From NCBI RefSeq assembly GCF_001044425.1, contig NZ_LFML01000161.1, positions 113,845 to 177,844 of the forward strand: a DNA stretch of 64,000 nucleotides, read 5' to 3'. Made by a program: the position numbers and the translations under genes. The stretch comes from Streptomyces roseus. Its GTDB lineage: Bacteria > Actinomycetota > Actinomycetes > Streptomycetales > Streptomycetaceae. Shown here piece after piece: positions 24,549 through 34,732 of the stretch (its first letter is position 1; every line of letters begins with the position of its first letter). Below the pieces are notes generated by a model. That model was not told the origin of the DNA. It was given only the letters and a program-made list of their open reading frames with translations, and ran no database searches.

Positions 24549-26144
24549 ATGATCTCCGCACTGACGCGCCTGGCCGACTGGTCGGCCCGGACCCCGAAGC
24601 GGCTCTGGGCCATCGCCTTCGCGCTGTTCTTCACGCTCGCGGCCTCTTGGTCCGTCGCCACCCCGCTCGGCGGCTCCCCGGACGAGCACGCCCACTTCAT
24701 CCGCGCGGCCGCCGTCGCCCGGGGCCAGATCGGCGGCACCGAGGTGATGGTCCCGCACATGGTGGCGGGCATCGAGGGCGAGTTCGCCGAGACCGGAGTG
24801 CGGCTGCCCGAGTGGTACAAGCCGCTGCCCAAGCAGCACGAGTGCTACGCCTGGCACGAGGACAGGCCGGCCTCCTGCGCGCCCGCGATCGGGCACTCGG
24901 AGAAGACCGTCCAGGTCACCACGGCCGCCGGCCGCTACCACCCGGCGTACTACCTCGTGACCGGCTGGCCGAGCCTGCTCGTCGACGGCCCCAAGGGGCT
25001 GTACCTGATGCGGCTGGTCTCGGCGGCGCTGTGCTCGGCCCTGCTGGCCAGTGCGGTCGTCACGGCCGCCGAGTGGCGGCGGCGGCGCTCGGTGGCACTG
25101 CTCGGCGTGTTCACCGCGGCCACGCCGATGGCCCTGTACATGGCCGGCATGGTCAACCCCAGCGGCGGTGAGATCGCCGCCGGCATCCTCGTGTGGACGG
25201 CCCTGCTCTCCGTCCTGGTGTCGCCCGATCCGCGGCTGCTGAACCGGCGGCTGGCCAGGGTCGGCATCGGCGGGCTCGTCCTGATCAACATCCGCCCGCT
25301 GGGCCTGATCTGGTTCTCCGGCGCCGTCTTCTTCGGTCTGCTGCTCGCCCACCGCGGTGTCCTGCGCTCGGTGCTGCGCCGCAAGGCCCTGTGGGTGTGG
25401 ACCGCGCTGCTCGGTCTGGCCACGGCCGGCGCGCTGCTCTGGGCCGGGGCGCATCCCGACAACTCGGTGATCAACACGCCCACGTCGCTCACCGCCAAGG
25501 AAGCGGCGCGGCAGACCTTCGGCAACACCGAGACGTACGTCCACCAGATGCTCGGCTACTTCGGCTGGCTGGACACGCCGGCGCCCGCCTTCACCTGGCT
25601 GGTCTGGCTCGGCGTGATCGCGGTCGTCACCGGGCTGGCGCTGGCGTACGGCCGGGGTCGCGAGGCGGTGGCGCTGGTCGGCATGCTCGTGGCCATCGTG
25701 GTGGTGCCGGTTGCGGCCCAGGCCTCCCAGGCGGAACAGCTGGGCATGGTCTGGCAGGGCCGCTACCTGCTGCCCTTCGCCGTGGGCCTGCCGCTGATGG
25801 CGGCGCTGATCTGCGCGAGCCGGGCGCCCGAGCAGGGGTTCCCGTGGCGCAGGCTCGTCGGTTTCGGCGTCGCCGGGCTGGCGCTGGCGAATGCGGCGGC
25901 GTTCTTCTGGGCGCTGCGCCGCTTCGCGGTTGGCGTCAACGGGCCCTGGGTGCCCTTCTCGGCGCACTGGGCACCGCCGGGCGGCTGGGTCCTGTGGACC
26001 GCGCTCTACACGGCGGCGGCGTTCGCGCTGGTGCTGCCGGCGCTGGTACGGGACCGGGAGCCCGTCGCGGTGGAGGACCCCGCGCGGCGGGACGAGGACA
26101 CCCCGCGCACCGGACGGCACTCGAAGGTGCCCGCGATCGGCTGA
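24549..26144 (+). CDS. DUF2142 polytopic membrane protein, probable envelope glycosyltransferase
   Basis: Protein of 531 residues with about 11 transmembrane segments. The first outer loop has ATPLGGSPDEHAHFIRAAAVARGQIGG, the DEHAH motif resembling the catalytic acidic loop of GT-C enzymes. RYHPAYYLVTGWPSLL and MVWQGRYLLPFAVGLPL, the latter typical of DUF2142, follow. The gene is probably co-transcribed with and acts alongside the AftA-like protein in a lipid-linked-sugar-dependent step outside the membrane; this is inference from adjacency. The ATG at 24549 has GAGGGAAGCG upstream. The C-terminus is a short charged cytoplasmic tail. Confidence 0.78.
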   Translation: MISALTRLADWSARTPKRLWAIAFALFFTLAASWSVATPLGGSPDEHAHFIRAAAVARGQIGGTEVMVPHMVAGIEGEFAETGVRLPEWYKPLPKQHECYAWHEDRPASCAPAIGHSEKTVQVTTAAGRYHPAYYLVTGWPSLLVDGPKGLYLMRLVSAALCSALLASAVVTAAEWRRRRSVALLGVFTAATPMALYMAGMVNPSGGEIAAGILVWTALLSVLVSPDPRLLNRRLARVGIGGLVLINIRPLGLIWFSGAVFFGLLLAHRGVLRSVLRRKALWVWTALLGLATAGALLWAGAHPDNSVINTPTSLTAKEAARQTFGNTETYVHQMLGYFGWLDTPAPAFTWLVWLGVIAVVTGLALAYGRGREAVALVGMLVAIVVVPVAAQASQAEQLGMVWQGRYLLPFAVGLPLMAALICASRAPEQGFPWRRLVGFGVAGLALANAAAFFWALRRFAVGVNGPWVPFSAHWAPPGGWVLWTALYTAAAFALVLPALVRDREPVAVEDPARRDEDTPRTGRHSKVPAIG

Positions 26145-26191
26145 CGGTCCGGCCGGAGGCGGCCCGGCCGCCTTCGGCCCGCCCGCCGAAA

Positions 26192-26234
26192 GGCCGCCCG
26201 TCTCGGGGCCGCCCGTCTCGGGGCCGCCCGTCCG
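26192..26234. repeat. 15-bp GC-rich tandem repeat
   Basis: Nearly three copies of GGCCGCCCGTCTCGG (26192-26206, 26207-26221, partial 26222-26234) fill the gap between the convergent DUF2142 and nitrilase genes. They are preceded by related CGGCCCGCCCGCC sequence. Confidence 0.8.
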
Positions 26235-26948
26235 TCAGGCGCCGATGTCGGCCGTCACCACCGAGGCCGTACGGTCGTCCGCCTCGGCCAGCGGCAGGCC
26301 GCCCGGAGCCCACACCGCCGAGCGGCCGCAGCCGGTCCACCGGCCCGCCGGACCGACGTGGTTGGCGACCACCACGTACAGGTTGTGCTCGTCTGCGATC
26401 CCGGGGTACACCGTGGCCAGCTCCCGGATCCCGTCGCCCGTCCCGTACAGGGAGCTCGCCAGGTGGACCCGGCAGCCGTCGGCCGCCGCGCTGTCGGTGA
26501 CCTCCGGGAAGTGGTTGTCGTAGCAGACGCCGAGCGAGAAGCGGATGCCGCCGAGCGTGAAGCGGCCCGGGCTCCCGCCCGCCGCGAACACCCCCTGCTC
26601 GTGCCCGTACAGGTGCTGCTTGGCGTACGTGGTCACATGGCTGCCGTCCGCCCCGTAGACCAGGGTCGCCAGGGCGGGCAGCGGGCCGGCCGTGCGCAGC
26701 GCCGCGTTGACCGCGACGGCGATGCCGGCGGAACGCAGCGGATCCAGCCGGGGGTCCTCGGCGTCGGCCAGCCACAGCCCGGGGTCGGCGGCGAGGGCGT
26801 CCAACTCGTAGCCGGTGAGGGTCAGCTCGGGGAAGACGACGAGTTCGGCGCCCTGCGCCCGGGCCTCGGCGGCGAGGGCGGCGCTGCGCTCCGTGTTGGC
26901 GGACAGGTCGGCCGGGACGCAGGTGAGCTGCGCTGCTGCGATCTTCAC
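26235..26948 (-). CDS. Carbon-nitrogen hydrolase (nitrilase superfamily)
   Basis: Cytoplasmic amidase-type enzyme of 237 residues with the full Glu-Lys-Cys triad: Glu41 in VVFPELTLTGYE, Lys110 in TYAKQHLYGHE and Cys142 in GVCYDNHFPE. It hydrolyses an amide or nitrile C-N bond; the substrate is unknown. It is shorter than typical omega-amidases (about 260-280 residues) but has no missing motif. The GTG start at 26948 (VKIAAAQL) matches the usual beginning of the fold. The TetR gene is 41 bp upstream on the same strand, so the pair may be co-transcribed. Confidence 0.88.
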   Translation of the reverse strand: MKIAAAQLTCVPADLSANTERSAALAAEARAQGAELVVFPELTLTGYELDALAADPGLWLADAEDPRLDPLRSAGIAVAVNAALRTAGPLPALATLVYGADGSHVTTYAKQHLYGHEQGVFAAGGSPGRFTLGGIRFSLGVCYDNHFPEVTDSAAADGCRVHLASSLYGTGDGIRELATVYPGIADEHNLYVVVANHVGPAGRWTGCGRSAVWAPGGLPLAEADDRTASVVTADIGA

Positions 26949-26989
26949 GGCCCCAGCATGCCAGCCCGCCGCCGGGCCCCGGGAGCCCC

Positions 26990-27571
26990 CTACGCCGCGG
27001 CCTCCGGCCCGCGCAGCAGGGTCAGGAAGGAGCGGAAGGCGGCCGGCATGTCCACGGACTCCGGGGCGAGCAGCCACTGGTACTGGAGGCCGTCCATGAC
27101 CGCGGTCAGCAGCGGGGCGGCCTGCTCGGGGGTCAGGCCGGACGGCAGCCGCTCGCCGAACTCGGCGCGCAGCACCGCCGCCATCTCCGAGCGCACCTGC
27201 GCGTAGCGCTCGGTGAAGAACCGACGCGCCGGATGCCCGTCCGTGACGCTCTCGCCCAGCAGCGCCGAGAACGTCTGCACGATGCCGGGGCGCATGGCGT
27301 TGTACTCCACCAGCGAGGCCAGCAGGTCCAGGCGCCAGGCGCCGGCCGAGGCGCGCGAGCCGCCGCCGGTGTCCCAGCGGTCGCGCTCCTCCAGCACCGC
27401 GACCAGCAGCGTCTCCTTGGTCGGGAAGTAGTGCAGCAGCCCCTGCTGGGTCAGGCCGACGCGCTCGGCCACCGCGCCCAGCGACGCACCGCGGTAGCCG
27501 CGCTCCGCGATCACCTCGACCGCCGCGCGGACGATGTCGCCGCGCCGCTCCTCGCTCCTGGCCCTGGCCAT
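26990..27571 (-). CDS. TetR-family transcriptional regulator
   Basis: Repressor of 193 residues. The N-terminal helix-turn-helix is GDIVRAAVEVIAERGYRGA, then SLGAVAERVGLTQQGLLHYFPTKETLL. The ligand domain ends near the Ala-rich C-terminus. It is divergent from the GH3 beta-glucosidase across 200 bp, where the repeated GGTATC element (near 27631 and 27677) may contribute to an operator. Regulation of sugar hydrolase genes by TetR proteins of this type is plausible but unproven. The ATG at 27571 is preferred to the GTG at 27595 by family alignment. Confidence 0.88.
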   Translation of the reverse strand: MARARSEERRGDIVRAAVEVIAERGYRGASLGAVAERVGLTQQGLLHYFPTKETLLVAVLEERDRWDTGGGSRASAGAWRLDLLASLVEYNAMRPGIVQTFSALLGESVTDGHPARRFFTERYAQVRSEMAAVLRAEFGERLPSGLTPEQAAPLLTAVMDGLQYQWLLAPESVDMPAAFRSFLTLLRGPEAAA

Positions 27572-27771
27572 CGCTCCGGTACCTCTTCCGCTCACGCCAT
27601 GCCCGCCCCGGTGGCGGGAGCGTACGTACGGTATCCGAATGTCACGAAGACATCACGAACCCTACCGTCCTACCGGTATCGGGTCCAGGATGGAGGCGAC
27701 CCCTGCGGCGGCACCCGCACCACCCGCGATGCCCCCACCCGCACGTACGCACCCCATGAGGAGGCACGGCC

Positions 27772-30288
27772 GTGACCGATGCCGATCAGGTCCGCCACGA
27801 CGCCGTGGAAGCGGCGCTCGGCAAGCTGGACCTCGACACCAAGGCCCGCCTCCTGGCCGGCCGGGACATGTGGTCCCTGCCCGCCGTTCCCGGGATCGGG
27901 CTGGAGTCCCTGGTCATGTCCGACGGCCCCATCGGGGTCCGCGGCGTGCAATGGACCGCCGACGACCCGTCCATCGCCCTGCCCTCCCCGTCGGCCCTCG
28001 CCGCCGCCTGGGACCCCGCGCTCGCCCGCCGGGCCGGCCGGCTCCTCGCCCAGGAAGCCCGCCGCAAGGGCGTCCACGTCCTCCTCGCCCCCACCGTCAA
28101 CCTGCACCGCTCCCCGCTCGGCGGCCGCCACTTCGAGTGCTACTCCGAGGACCCGTACCTGACCGGGGCCATCGGCTCCGGCTACGTGAACGGCGTCCAG
28201 GACGGCGGCGTCGCCACCACGGTCAAGCACTTCGTCGGCAACGACGCGGAGACCGAGCGGTTCACCGTCGACAGCGTCATCGCCCCGCGCCCGCTGCGCG
28301 AGCTGTACCTGGCGCCCTTCGAGACGATCGTCGCCGACGCCCGTCCCTGGGGCATCATGACGGCCTACAACCGGGTCAACGGCACCACGATGACCGAGAA
28401 CGGGTACCTGGTGAACGAGGTCCTGCGCGGCCAGTGGGGCTTCGACGGGTACAACGTCTCCGACTGGATGGCCGCCCGCTCCACCACCGGCGGCATCCTC
28501 GGCGGCCTCGACGTCGCCATGCCCGGACCGCGTACCGTGTACGGGCCCGCCCTCGCCGAAGCCGTCCGGGCCGGCGAGGTCCCGGAGTCGGCCGTGGACG
28601 GGGCCGTGCGCAACGTCCTGCGCCTCGCCGCCCGCGTCGGGATCCTGGAGGGCGCTCCGGCCGCCGTCGCCGAGGTCCCGGCCCCGATCGACGGCCAGGC
28701 GCTGGCCCGCGAGCTCGCCGCCCGCGGCTTCGTCCTCGTACGCAACGAGAACGGGGCCCTGCCGCTGGACGCGGCCCCCGGCCGCACCGTCGCCCTGCTC
28801 GGCGCCGCCGCCCGCGACGCCCGCGTGCTGGGCGGCGGCTCGGCCACCGTCTTCCCCGAGCGGATCGTCTCCCCGCTGGACGGGCTGGGCGCCGCCCTCC
28901 CGGACGGGGCCCTGACCTTCCGCGTCGGAGCCGACCCCTGCGATGAACTCACCCCCGCCGGCCAGGGCTTCGAGCTCCGCGCGATCTGCCGCGACGCCTC
29001 CGGCGCCGTCCTCGGCGAGGGCGGCCTGCCGACCGGCCAGGTCCAGTGGATCGGCGAGGACCTGCCCGCCGGAGCCTCGTACGCGACCATGGCGAGCATC
29101 GAGGTCACCGGTACGTTCGTGCCGCGCGAGAGCGGCGAGCACGCCTTCGGCACCCGCGGGCTCGGCGCCTTCGCCCTCGCGGTCGGCGGCGAGACCCTCT
29201 GGGACGGCGTCCAGCCGATGGGCAACGAGGCCGACCCCTTCGAGGCCTTCTTCGGCGCCCCCAGCGAGCGCTGCCGCGTCGCGCTCACCGAGGGGGAGCC
29301 CGTCGAGGTCTCGCTGACCTACCAGGTGCCCGACACCTCCTCCCTGCCGATGCGGGCGATCATGTTCTCGCTGCTCCACCTCGGCCCGCGGCGCGACGCC
29401 GACGAGCTGATCGCCGAGGCCGTGGCGGCCGCCCGCGCCGCCGACACCGCGGTCGTGGTCGTCGCGACCACCGAGCGCGTGGAGTCCGAGGGCTTCGACC
29501 GGAGCGACCTGCGTCTGCCGGGCCGCCAGGACGACCTCGTGCGCGCCGTCGCCGCCGCCAACCCGAACACCGTGGTCGTCGTCAACGCGGGCTCCCCGGT
29601 CGAGCTGCCGTGGCGCGAGGAGGTGGCCGCCGTACTGCTGACCTGGTTCCCCGGGCAGGAGGGCGGGGCCGCGCTGGCCGACGTACTCCTCGGGCGCGCC
29701 GAGCCGGGCGGGCGCCTGCCCACCACGTGGCCCGCGCGCCTCGCCGACGCGCCGGTCACCGAGGTGACCCCGGCCGGGGGGCGCCTGGAGTACGCCGAGG
29801 GCCTCTTCATCGGCTACCGGGCGTACGAGCGCCATGGCGTCGCCCCGGCCTACCCGTTCGGGCACGGCCTCGGCTACACCGACTGGGCGTACGAGTCCCT
29901 GGAGGTCACCGGCGCCACCGCCCGGGTCCGCCTCACCAACACCGGCGCCCGGTCCGGCCGAGAGGTCGTCCAGATCTACGTCGCTCCCGCCGACCGGGCC
30001 TGCGACCGCGCCGGGGGCACCACCGTGGAGCGTCCCGCGAGCTGGCTGGCCGCGTTCGCGGGCGTGGAGGCGGGCCCCGGCGAGAGCGTCGAAGCCGAGA
30101 TCGCCCTGCCCGCCCGGGCCTTCGAGGTCTGGGACGAGGAGGCCGGCCGCTGGCAGCGGATCGGCGGGGCCTACGAGGTCCGCGCGAGCCACGCCCACGG
30201 CGACACGCGCCTGACGGCGACCCTGGAGATCCAGAACCGCCGGGGTGGCCGGAAATCACCCACGCACCGGACCGGGGGCGGGCCCTGA
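27772..30288 (+). CDS. Beta-glucosidase, glycoside hydrolase family 3 with PA14 insert
   Basis: Cytoplasmic enzyme of 838 residues without a signal peptide. GH3 N-terminal barrel: SDGPIGVRG, LLAPTVNLHRSPLGGRHFE, TTVKHFVGNDAE and YNVSDWMA with nucleophile Asp231. C-terminal sandwich: RGFVLVRNENGALPL and LGGGSATVFPE. An inserted PA14-like beta domain (about 385-535, GEHAFGTRGLGAFALAVGGE) and a fibronectin-III-like C-terminus (VRLTNTGARSGREVVQIYV) complete the fold. It is expected to release glucose from beta-glucosides imported as oligosaccharides. The GTG at 27772 has GAGGAGG 9 nt upstream. It is divergent from TetR and ends inside a bidirectional terminator. Confidence 0.93.
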   Translation: MTDADQVRHDAVEAALGKLDLDTKARLLAGRDMWSLPAVPGIGLESLVMSDGPIGVRGVQWTADDPSIALPSPSALAAAWDPALARRAGRLLAQEARRKGVHVLLAPTVNLHRSPLGGRHFECYSEDPYLTGAIGSGYVNGVQDGGVATTVKHFVGNDAETERFTVDSVIAPRPLRELYLAPFETIVADARPWGIMTAYNRVNGTTMTENGYLVNEVLRGQWGFDGYNVSDWMAARSTTGGILGGLDVAMPGPRTVYGPALAEAVRAGEVPESAVDGAVRNVLRLAARVGILEGAPAAVAEVPAPIDGQALARELAARGFVLVRNENGALPLDAAPGRTVALLGAAARDARVLGGGSATVFPERIVSPLDGLGAALPDGALTFRVGADPCDELTPAGQGFELRAICRDASGAVLGEGGLPTGQVQWIGEDLPAGASYATMASIEVTGTFVPRESGEHAFGTRGLGAFALAVGGETLWDGVQPMGNEADPFEAFFGAPSERCRVALTEGEPVEVSLTYQVPDTSSLPMRAIMFSLLHLGPRRDADELIAEAVAAARAADTAVVVVATTERVESEGFDRSDLRLPGRQDDLVRAVAAANPNTVVVVNAGSPVELPWREEVAAVLLTWFPGQEGGAALADVLLGRAEPGGRLPTTWPARLADAPVTEVTPAGGRLEYAEGLFIGYRAYERHGVAPAYPFGHGLGYTDWAYESLEVTGATARVRLTNTGARSGREVVQIYVAPADRACDRAGGTTVERPASWLAAFAGVEAGPGESVEAEIALPARAFEVWDEEAGRWQRIGGAYEVRASHAHGDTRLTATLEIQNRRGGRKSPTHRTGGGP

Positions 30289-30304
30289 CTCCCGCCCCCG
30301 GTCC
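30269..30304. terminator. Bidirectional terminator overlapping the GH3 stop codon
   Basis: A perfect 14-bp stem GGACCGGGGGCGGG/CCCGCCCCCGGTCC with an 8-nt loop that contains the TGA stop of the GH3 gene. It lies between convergent genes (GH3 and GDSL lipase) and would serve both. Confidence 0.85.
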
Positions 30305-30319
30305 CACGGCCCTCGCACG

Positions 30320-31228
30320 TCAGCGCGGCGGCTCGGCCGCCGTCACCTGGCGGTGCGCCAGCTCCGCGAGCCGCGCCTGACCGTCCTTGCCCGGGTGGAA
30401 CCAGTCCCAGCGGCTCAACTGCTCCGCGGAGAACGGGTACTGGAAGACGGCTCCGCCGTCGTAGCGGCACAGCGCGTCCTTCGCGCAGACCTCGCGCAGC
30501 ACCTCGTTGTACTCGACCACCCGCGCCCGCACCTGCTCGCGCCGGGACGTCGCCCCGGTGGCCAGCGACAGCGGGTCCGCGAGCATCGACTGACAGATCC
30601 CCAGTTTCCAGATCTGCCGCACCATCGGGGCGTCCTTGCCCTGCTCCCACAGCCGCTGGAGGTCCGGCACGCTGGAGACGTACACCTGGGAGGAGGGGGA
30701 GGCGGTGCGCAGGCCCGCGAGGGCCTTCTCGAACCCGGCCCGGAACTCCGCCACCGGCGTCATCGACGAAGTCGTGGGCCGGCAGGCGTCGTTCGAGCCC
30801 ACCATCACCGTGACCAGGTCGGGCCTGTGCTGCGCGGCCGAGGCCAGCTGCCCCGGCAGGTCCGCCATCCGGGCCCCCGTCACCGCGTAGTTCCAGCTGC
30901 GCGCCGGCACCCCGGCCTCCCCGAGGAGCCGGGCCGCGAGCGAGTGGACGGCGGGGTCGTTCCCGGTGGCCCAGGAGACCTCCGGGCAGTCCGCCAGTAC
31001 GGAACAGGCGTCGAAACCCCGGGTGATGGAATCGCCGACGGCGGCCACCGACGCGGGCGCGGTGTTCCAGCGCGGCCGGGCCTGCGACCCGCGCTCACCC
31101 TCCGTGTCCGACCCGCCCGACTGACACCCGCTCAGCACCCCGGCCAGGAGGACCGCCGACGCGCCCGCCCCCGCGAGCCTCCGGCGCCGGGACGTGCGCG
31201 CGCGGCGTCGCATGGCGGTGGTGCGCAT
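30320..31228 (-). CDS. Lipoprotein SGNH/GDSL hydrolase
   Basis: Exported esterase of 302 residues. A strongly basic N-terminus (RRRARTSRRRR) leads into a hydrophobic stretch and the lipobox LSGC with lipidated Cys35. SGNH blocks are visible: VGDSITRGF (Ser67), GSND, and the C-terminal WDWFHPGKDG containing the catalytic Asp/His pair. It is probably anchored on the outer face of the membrane and hydrolyses acyl or acetyl esters. Several Cys pairs suggest disulfides. The ATG at 31228 has AGGAGG 10 nt upstream. The basic run before the hydrophobic core lacks a clear twin-arginine FLK pattern, so Sec export is assumed. Confidence 0.88.
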   Translation of the reverse strand: MRTTAMRRRARTSRRRRLAGAGASAVLLAGVLSGCQSGGSDTEGERGSQARPRWNTAPASVAAVGDSITRGFDACSVLADCPEVSWATGNDPAVHSLAARLLGEAGVPARSWNYAVTGARMADLPGQLASAAQHRPDLVTVMVGSNDACRPTTSSMTPVAEFRAGFEKALAGLRTASPSSQVYVSSVPDLQRLWEQGKDAPMVRQIWKLGICQSMLADPLSLATGATSRREQVRARVVEYNEVLREVCAKDALCRYDGGAVFQYPFSAEQLSRWDWFHPGKDGQARLAELAHRQVTAAEPPR

Positions 31229-31476
31229 CTGGTGGTTCCCTCCTCGTCGCCCCGGGCCCTCCGGGGCCTCCTGCTGAGTGAATGCTCTGCGTTTGGCAGC
31301 CTCGGACCGACCGTACGTCACACCATGACCCCCGGCGCACGGTAGCTTTTTCCCGTGGCGTTTCGGCCGCAGGTCCCGTTGCGCATTGTCAAATAATTTC
31401 CGTTACATTACATCACGTCACATACTGTCCGTTTTCTGGAGTTTATTCCCGACCTCGTCCCATACTGGAGGTCCCG

Positions 31477-31971
31477 GTGACGACACGTGGAGTCCTGTAC
31501 GTGCACTCCGCTCCGCGCGCGCTCTGCCCGCACGTGGAATGGGCTGTTGCGGGGGTGCTCGGGGTGCGGGTGAACCTCGACTGGATCAGGCAGCCCGCCT
31601 CCCCCGGCACCTGGAGAGCCGAGTTCTCGTGGCAGGCCGAAGCGGGCACCGCCTCGAAGCTGGCGTCCGCCCTGCGCGGCTGGCACCTGCTGCGTTTCGA
31701 GGTGACCGCGGAACCCTGCCCCACCGCCGAGGGTGAGCGCTACAGCTCCACCCCCGAGCTCGGCATCTTCCACGCCGTCACCGGCATGCACGGCGACATC
31801 CTGATCCCCGAGGACCGGCTGCGCGCCGCCCTCGCCCGGTCCGCCCACGGCGAGACCGACCTGGAGGAGGAGATCGCCAAGCTGCTCGGCAAGCCCTGGG
31901 ACGACGAACTGGAGCCCTTCCGCTACGCGGGCGAGGGCGCCCCGGTCCGCTGGCTGCACCAGGTCGTCTGA
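31477..31971 (+). CDS. DUF3145 family protein
   Basis: Conserved actinobacterial protein of 164 residues, probably cytoplasmic. Recognised by GVLYVHSAPRALCPHVEWAVAGVLG, DWIRQPASPGTWRAEF and YSSTPELGIFHAVTGMHGDI. Function unknown; it commonly lies beside the fabF end of the fatty-acid cluster, as here, in convergent orientation. The GTG at 31477 has GGAGG 5 nt upstream. The roughly 150 bp before it are unusually AT-rich for this genome (31380-31450), marking a probable strong or regulated promoter. Confidence 0.88.
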   Translation: MTTRGVLYVHSAPRALCPHVEWAVAGVLGVRVNLDWIRQPASPGTWRAEFSWQAEAGTASKLASALRGWHLLRFEVTAEPCPTAEGERYSSTPELGIFHAVTGMHGDILIPEDRLRAALARSAHGETDLEEEIAKLLGKPWDDELEPFRYAGEGAPVRWLHQVV

Positions 31972-32002
31972 GCCCCGGGCGTACGGAGCGCGGGGCTGCG
32001 CG

Positions 32003-32036
32003 AAGGGCCCGCCCGGCGAGTGCCGGGCGGGCCCTT
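32003..32036. terminator. Bidirectional terminator between DUF3145 and fabF
   Basis: A perfect 15-bp stem AAGGGCCCGCCCGGC/GCCGGGCGGGCCCTT with loop GAGT, followed by TTCG on the plus strand. It separates convergent transcription units. Confidence 0.9.
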
Positions 32037-32057
32037 TCGTGCGTACTGCCCCGCGGA

Positions 32058-33323
32058 CTAGACCGTCCGGAAGGCGAGGGTCACGTTGTGACCGCCGAAG
32101 CCGAACGAGTTGTTGATCGCCGAGATCGGGCCGTCGGCCGGCAGCTTGCGCGGCTCGCCGACGACGATGTCCGCGTCGATGTCCTCGTCGAGCTCGTCGA
32201 CGTTGATGGTCGCCGGGGCGATACGGTGGTACAGCGCGAGCACGGTCGCGACGGTCTCGATGCCGCCGGCGCCGCCCAGCAGGTGGCCGGTCATCGACTT
32301 GGTCGCGGAGATCGCGATGTGGTCGAGGTCGTCGCCCAGGACCTTGCGCAGGGCCTTCAGCTCCGCCGTGTCACCCTGCGGGGTCGACGTGGCGTGCGCG
32401 TTCAGGTGGACCAGCTCGGCCGGGTCCAGACCCGTGTTGTCCAGCAGGTTCTGCACGGCGGCCGCGACACCGCGGCCGGTCGGCTCCGGCTGCGCGATGT
32501 GGTGGCTGTCCGCGGACAGACCCTGGCCCAGCACCTCGCAGTAGACCCGGGCGCCGCGCGCGGCGGCGTGCTCGGCGGACTCCAGGATGACGACGCCCGC
32601 GCCCTCGCCGAGGACGAAGCCGTCGCGGGCCTTGTCGTACGGGCGGGAGGCCTGCTGCGGGTTCTCGTTGTTCTTGGACATCGCCATCATGTTGGCGAAG
32701 GCCGCGATCGGCAGCGGGTGGATCGCGGCCTCGGTGCCGCCCGCGACGACCACGTCGGCGCGGCCGGTGCGGATCATCTCGACCGCGTAGCCGATGGCCT
32801 CGGCGCCCGAGGCGCACGCGCTGACCGGGGTGTGCACGCCCGCCTGGGCGTTGACCTCCAGGCCGACGTTGGCCGACGGGCCGTTCGGCATGAGCATGGG
32901 GACGGTGTGCGGGGAGACCCGGCGCACACCCTTTTCCTTCAGCACGTCGTACTGGTCGAGCAGGGTGGTGACGCCGCCGATACCGGAGGCGATCACGGTG
33001 CCCAGGCGTTCGGGCAGGATGGCGGCGTCCTCGCCCGCCGGGGCGGTGTAGCCGGCATCGGCCCACGCCTCACGTGCGGCGATGACGGCGAACTGGGCCG
33101 AGCGGTCCAGCTTGCGGGCCATCGGGCGGGGCAGGACCTCGGAAGGGTCCACAGCGGCCGGGGCGGCGATACGAACCGGGAGTTCGGCGAAGCGCTCGCC
33201 CTCAAGGGGCTTCACGCCGGAACGACCGGCGAGCAGACCTTCCCAGGTCGAAGCGCTGTCGCCACCCAGCGGAGTGGTTGCGCCGATACCGGTGACGACC
33301 ACGGTGCGATTGGTCGGGCTCAC
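32058..33323 (-). CDS. fabF: Beta-ketoacyl-ACP synthase II
   Basis: Condensing enzyme of 421 residues that elongates acyl-ACP with malonyl-ACP in type II fatty-acid synthesis. The catalytic triad is intact: Cys170 in VSACASGAEAIG, His310 in LNAHATSTPQGD and His347 in TKSMTGHLLGGAG, with Lys342. VVVTGIGATTPLGG marks the N-terminus, setting the GTG start at 33323. It is the last gene of the fabD-fabH-acpP-fabF cluster (79 bp after acpP), all on the minus strand. It feeds branched-chain membrane lipids and competes with polyketide pathways for malonyl-CoA. Confidence 0.97.
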   Translation of the reverse strand: MSPTNRTVVVTGIGATTPLGGDSASTWEGLLAGRSGVKPLEGERFAELPVRIAAPAAVDPSEVLPRPMARKLDRSAQFAVIAAREAWADAGYTAPAGEDAAILPERLGTVIASGIGGVTTLLDQYDVLKEKGVRRVSPHTVPMLMPNGPSANVGLEVNAQAGVHTPVSACASGAEAIGYAVEMIRTGRADVVVAGGTEAAIHPLPIAAFANMMAMSKNNENPQQASRPYDKARDGFVLGEGAGVVILESAEHAAARGARVYCEVLGQGLSADSHHIAQPEPTGRGVAAAVQNLLDNTGLDPAELVHLNAHATSTPQGDTAELKALRKVLGDDLDHIAISATKSMTGHLLGGAGGIETVATVLALYHRIAPATINVDELDEDIDADIVVGEPRKLPADGPISAINNSFGFGGHNVTLAFRTV

Positions 33324-33402
33324 AGGAATTCTTTCTCCACGTCTCAGAGGGTGCTGAATTGTCACGGCGCCACCGCCGGGTGGCGACAAACGCTCGTCAG
33401 GC

Positions 33403-33651
33403 TCAGGCCTGGTGGTTCAGGATGTAGTCCGCGGCGTCGCCGACCGTCTTGAGGTTCTTGACGTCCTCGTCCGGGATCTTGACGTCGAAGCGCTCTTCGG
33501 CGGCGACGACGACCTCGACCATGGAGAGCGAGTCGACGTCCAGGTCGTCGGTGAACGACTTACCGGCCTCGACGTCCTCGACGGGGATGCCGGCGATCTC
33601 GTTGACGATCTCCGCGAGACCCTCGATGATCTCTTCCTGCGTGGCGGCCAT
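33403..33651 (-). CDS. acpP: Acyl carrier protein (fatty-acid synthase)
   Basis: Acidic 82-residue carrier protein. The 4'-phosphopantetheine attachment Ser41 lies in DDLDVDSLSMVEVV, the exact DSL motif. The four-helix ACP pattern is complete, and the length is typical of primary-metabolism ACPs. It shuttles acyl intermediates between FabD, FabH and FabF, encoded beside it. It lies 57 bp after fabH; a GGAG site (plus-strand ctcc at 33658-33661) precedes the ATG. Confidence 0.97.
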   Translation of the reverse strand: MAATQEEIIEGLAEIVNEIAGIPVEDVEAGKSFTDDLDVDSLSMVEVVVAAEERFDVKIPDEDVKNLKTVGDAADYILNHQA

Positions 33652-33708
33652 GTGGCGCTCCTTCTATAGCTAACTGGGTGAAACGGGGCGGGATGTGGAT
33701 CCCGGGCC

Positions 33709-34713
<1,005 letters not shown>

Positions 34714-34732
34714 GCTGTGTGGGCTCCTTCTC

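Noticed and set aside
31380..31450. AT-rich segment read as a possible riboswitch or small RNA before the DUF3145 gene
   Set aside because: No conserved stem set or terminator pair could be found; it is better described as promoter DNA.
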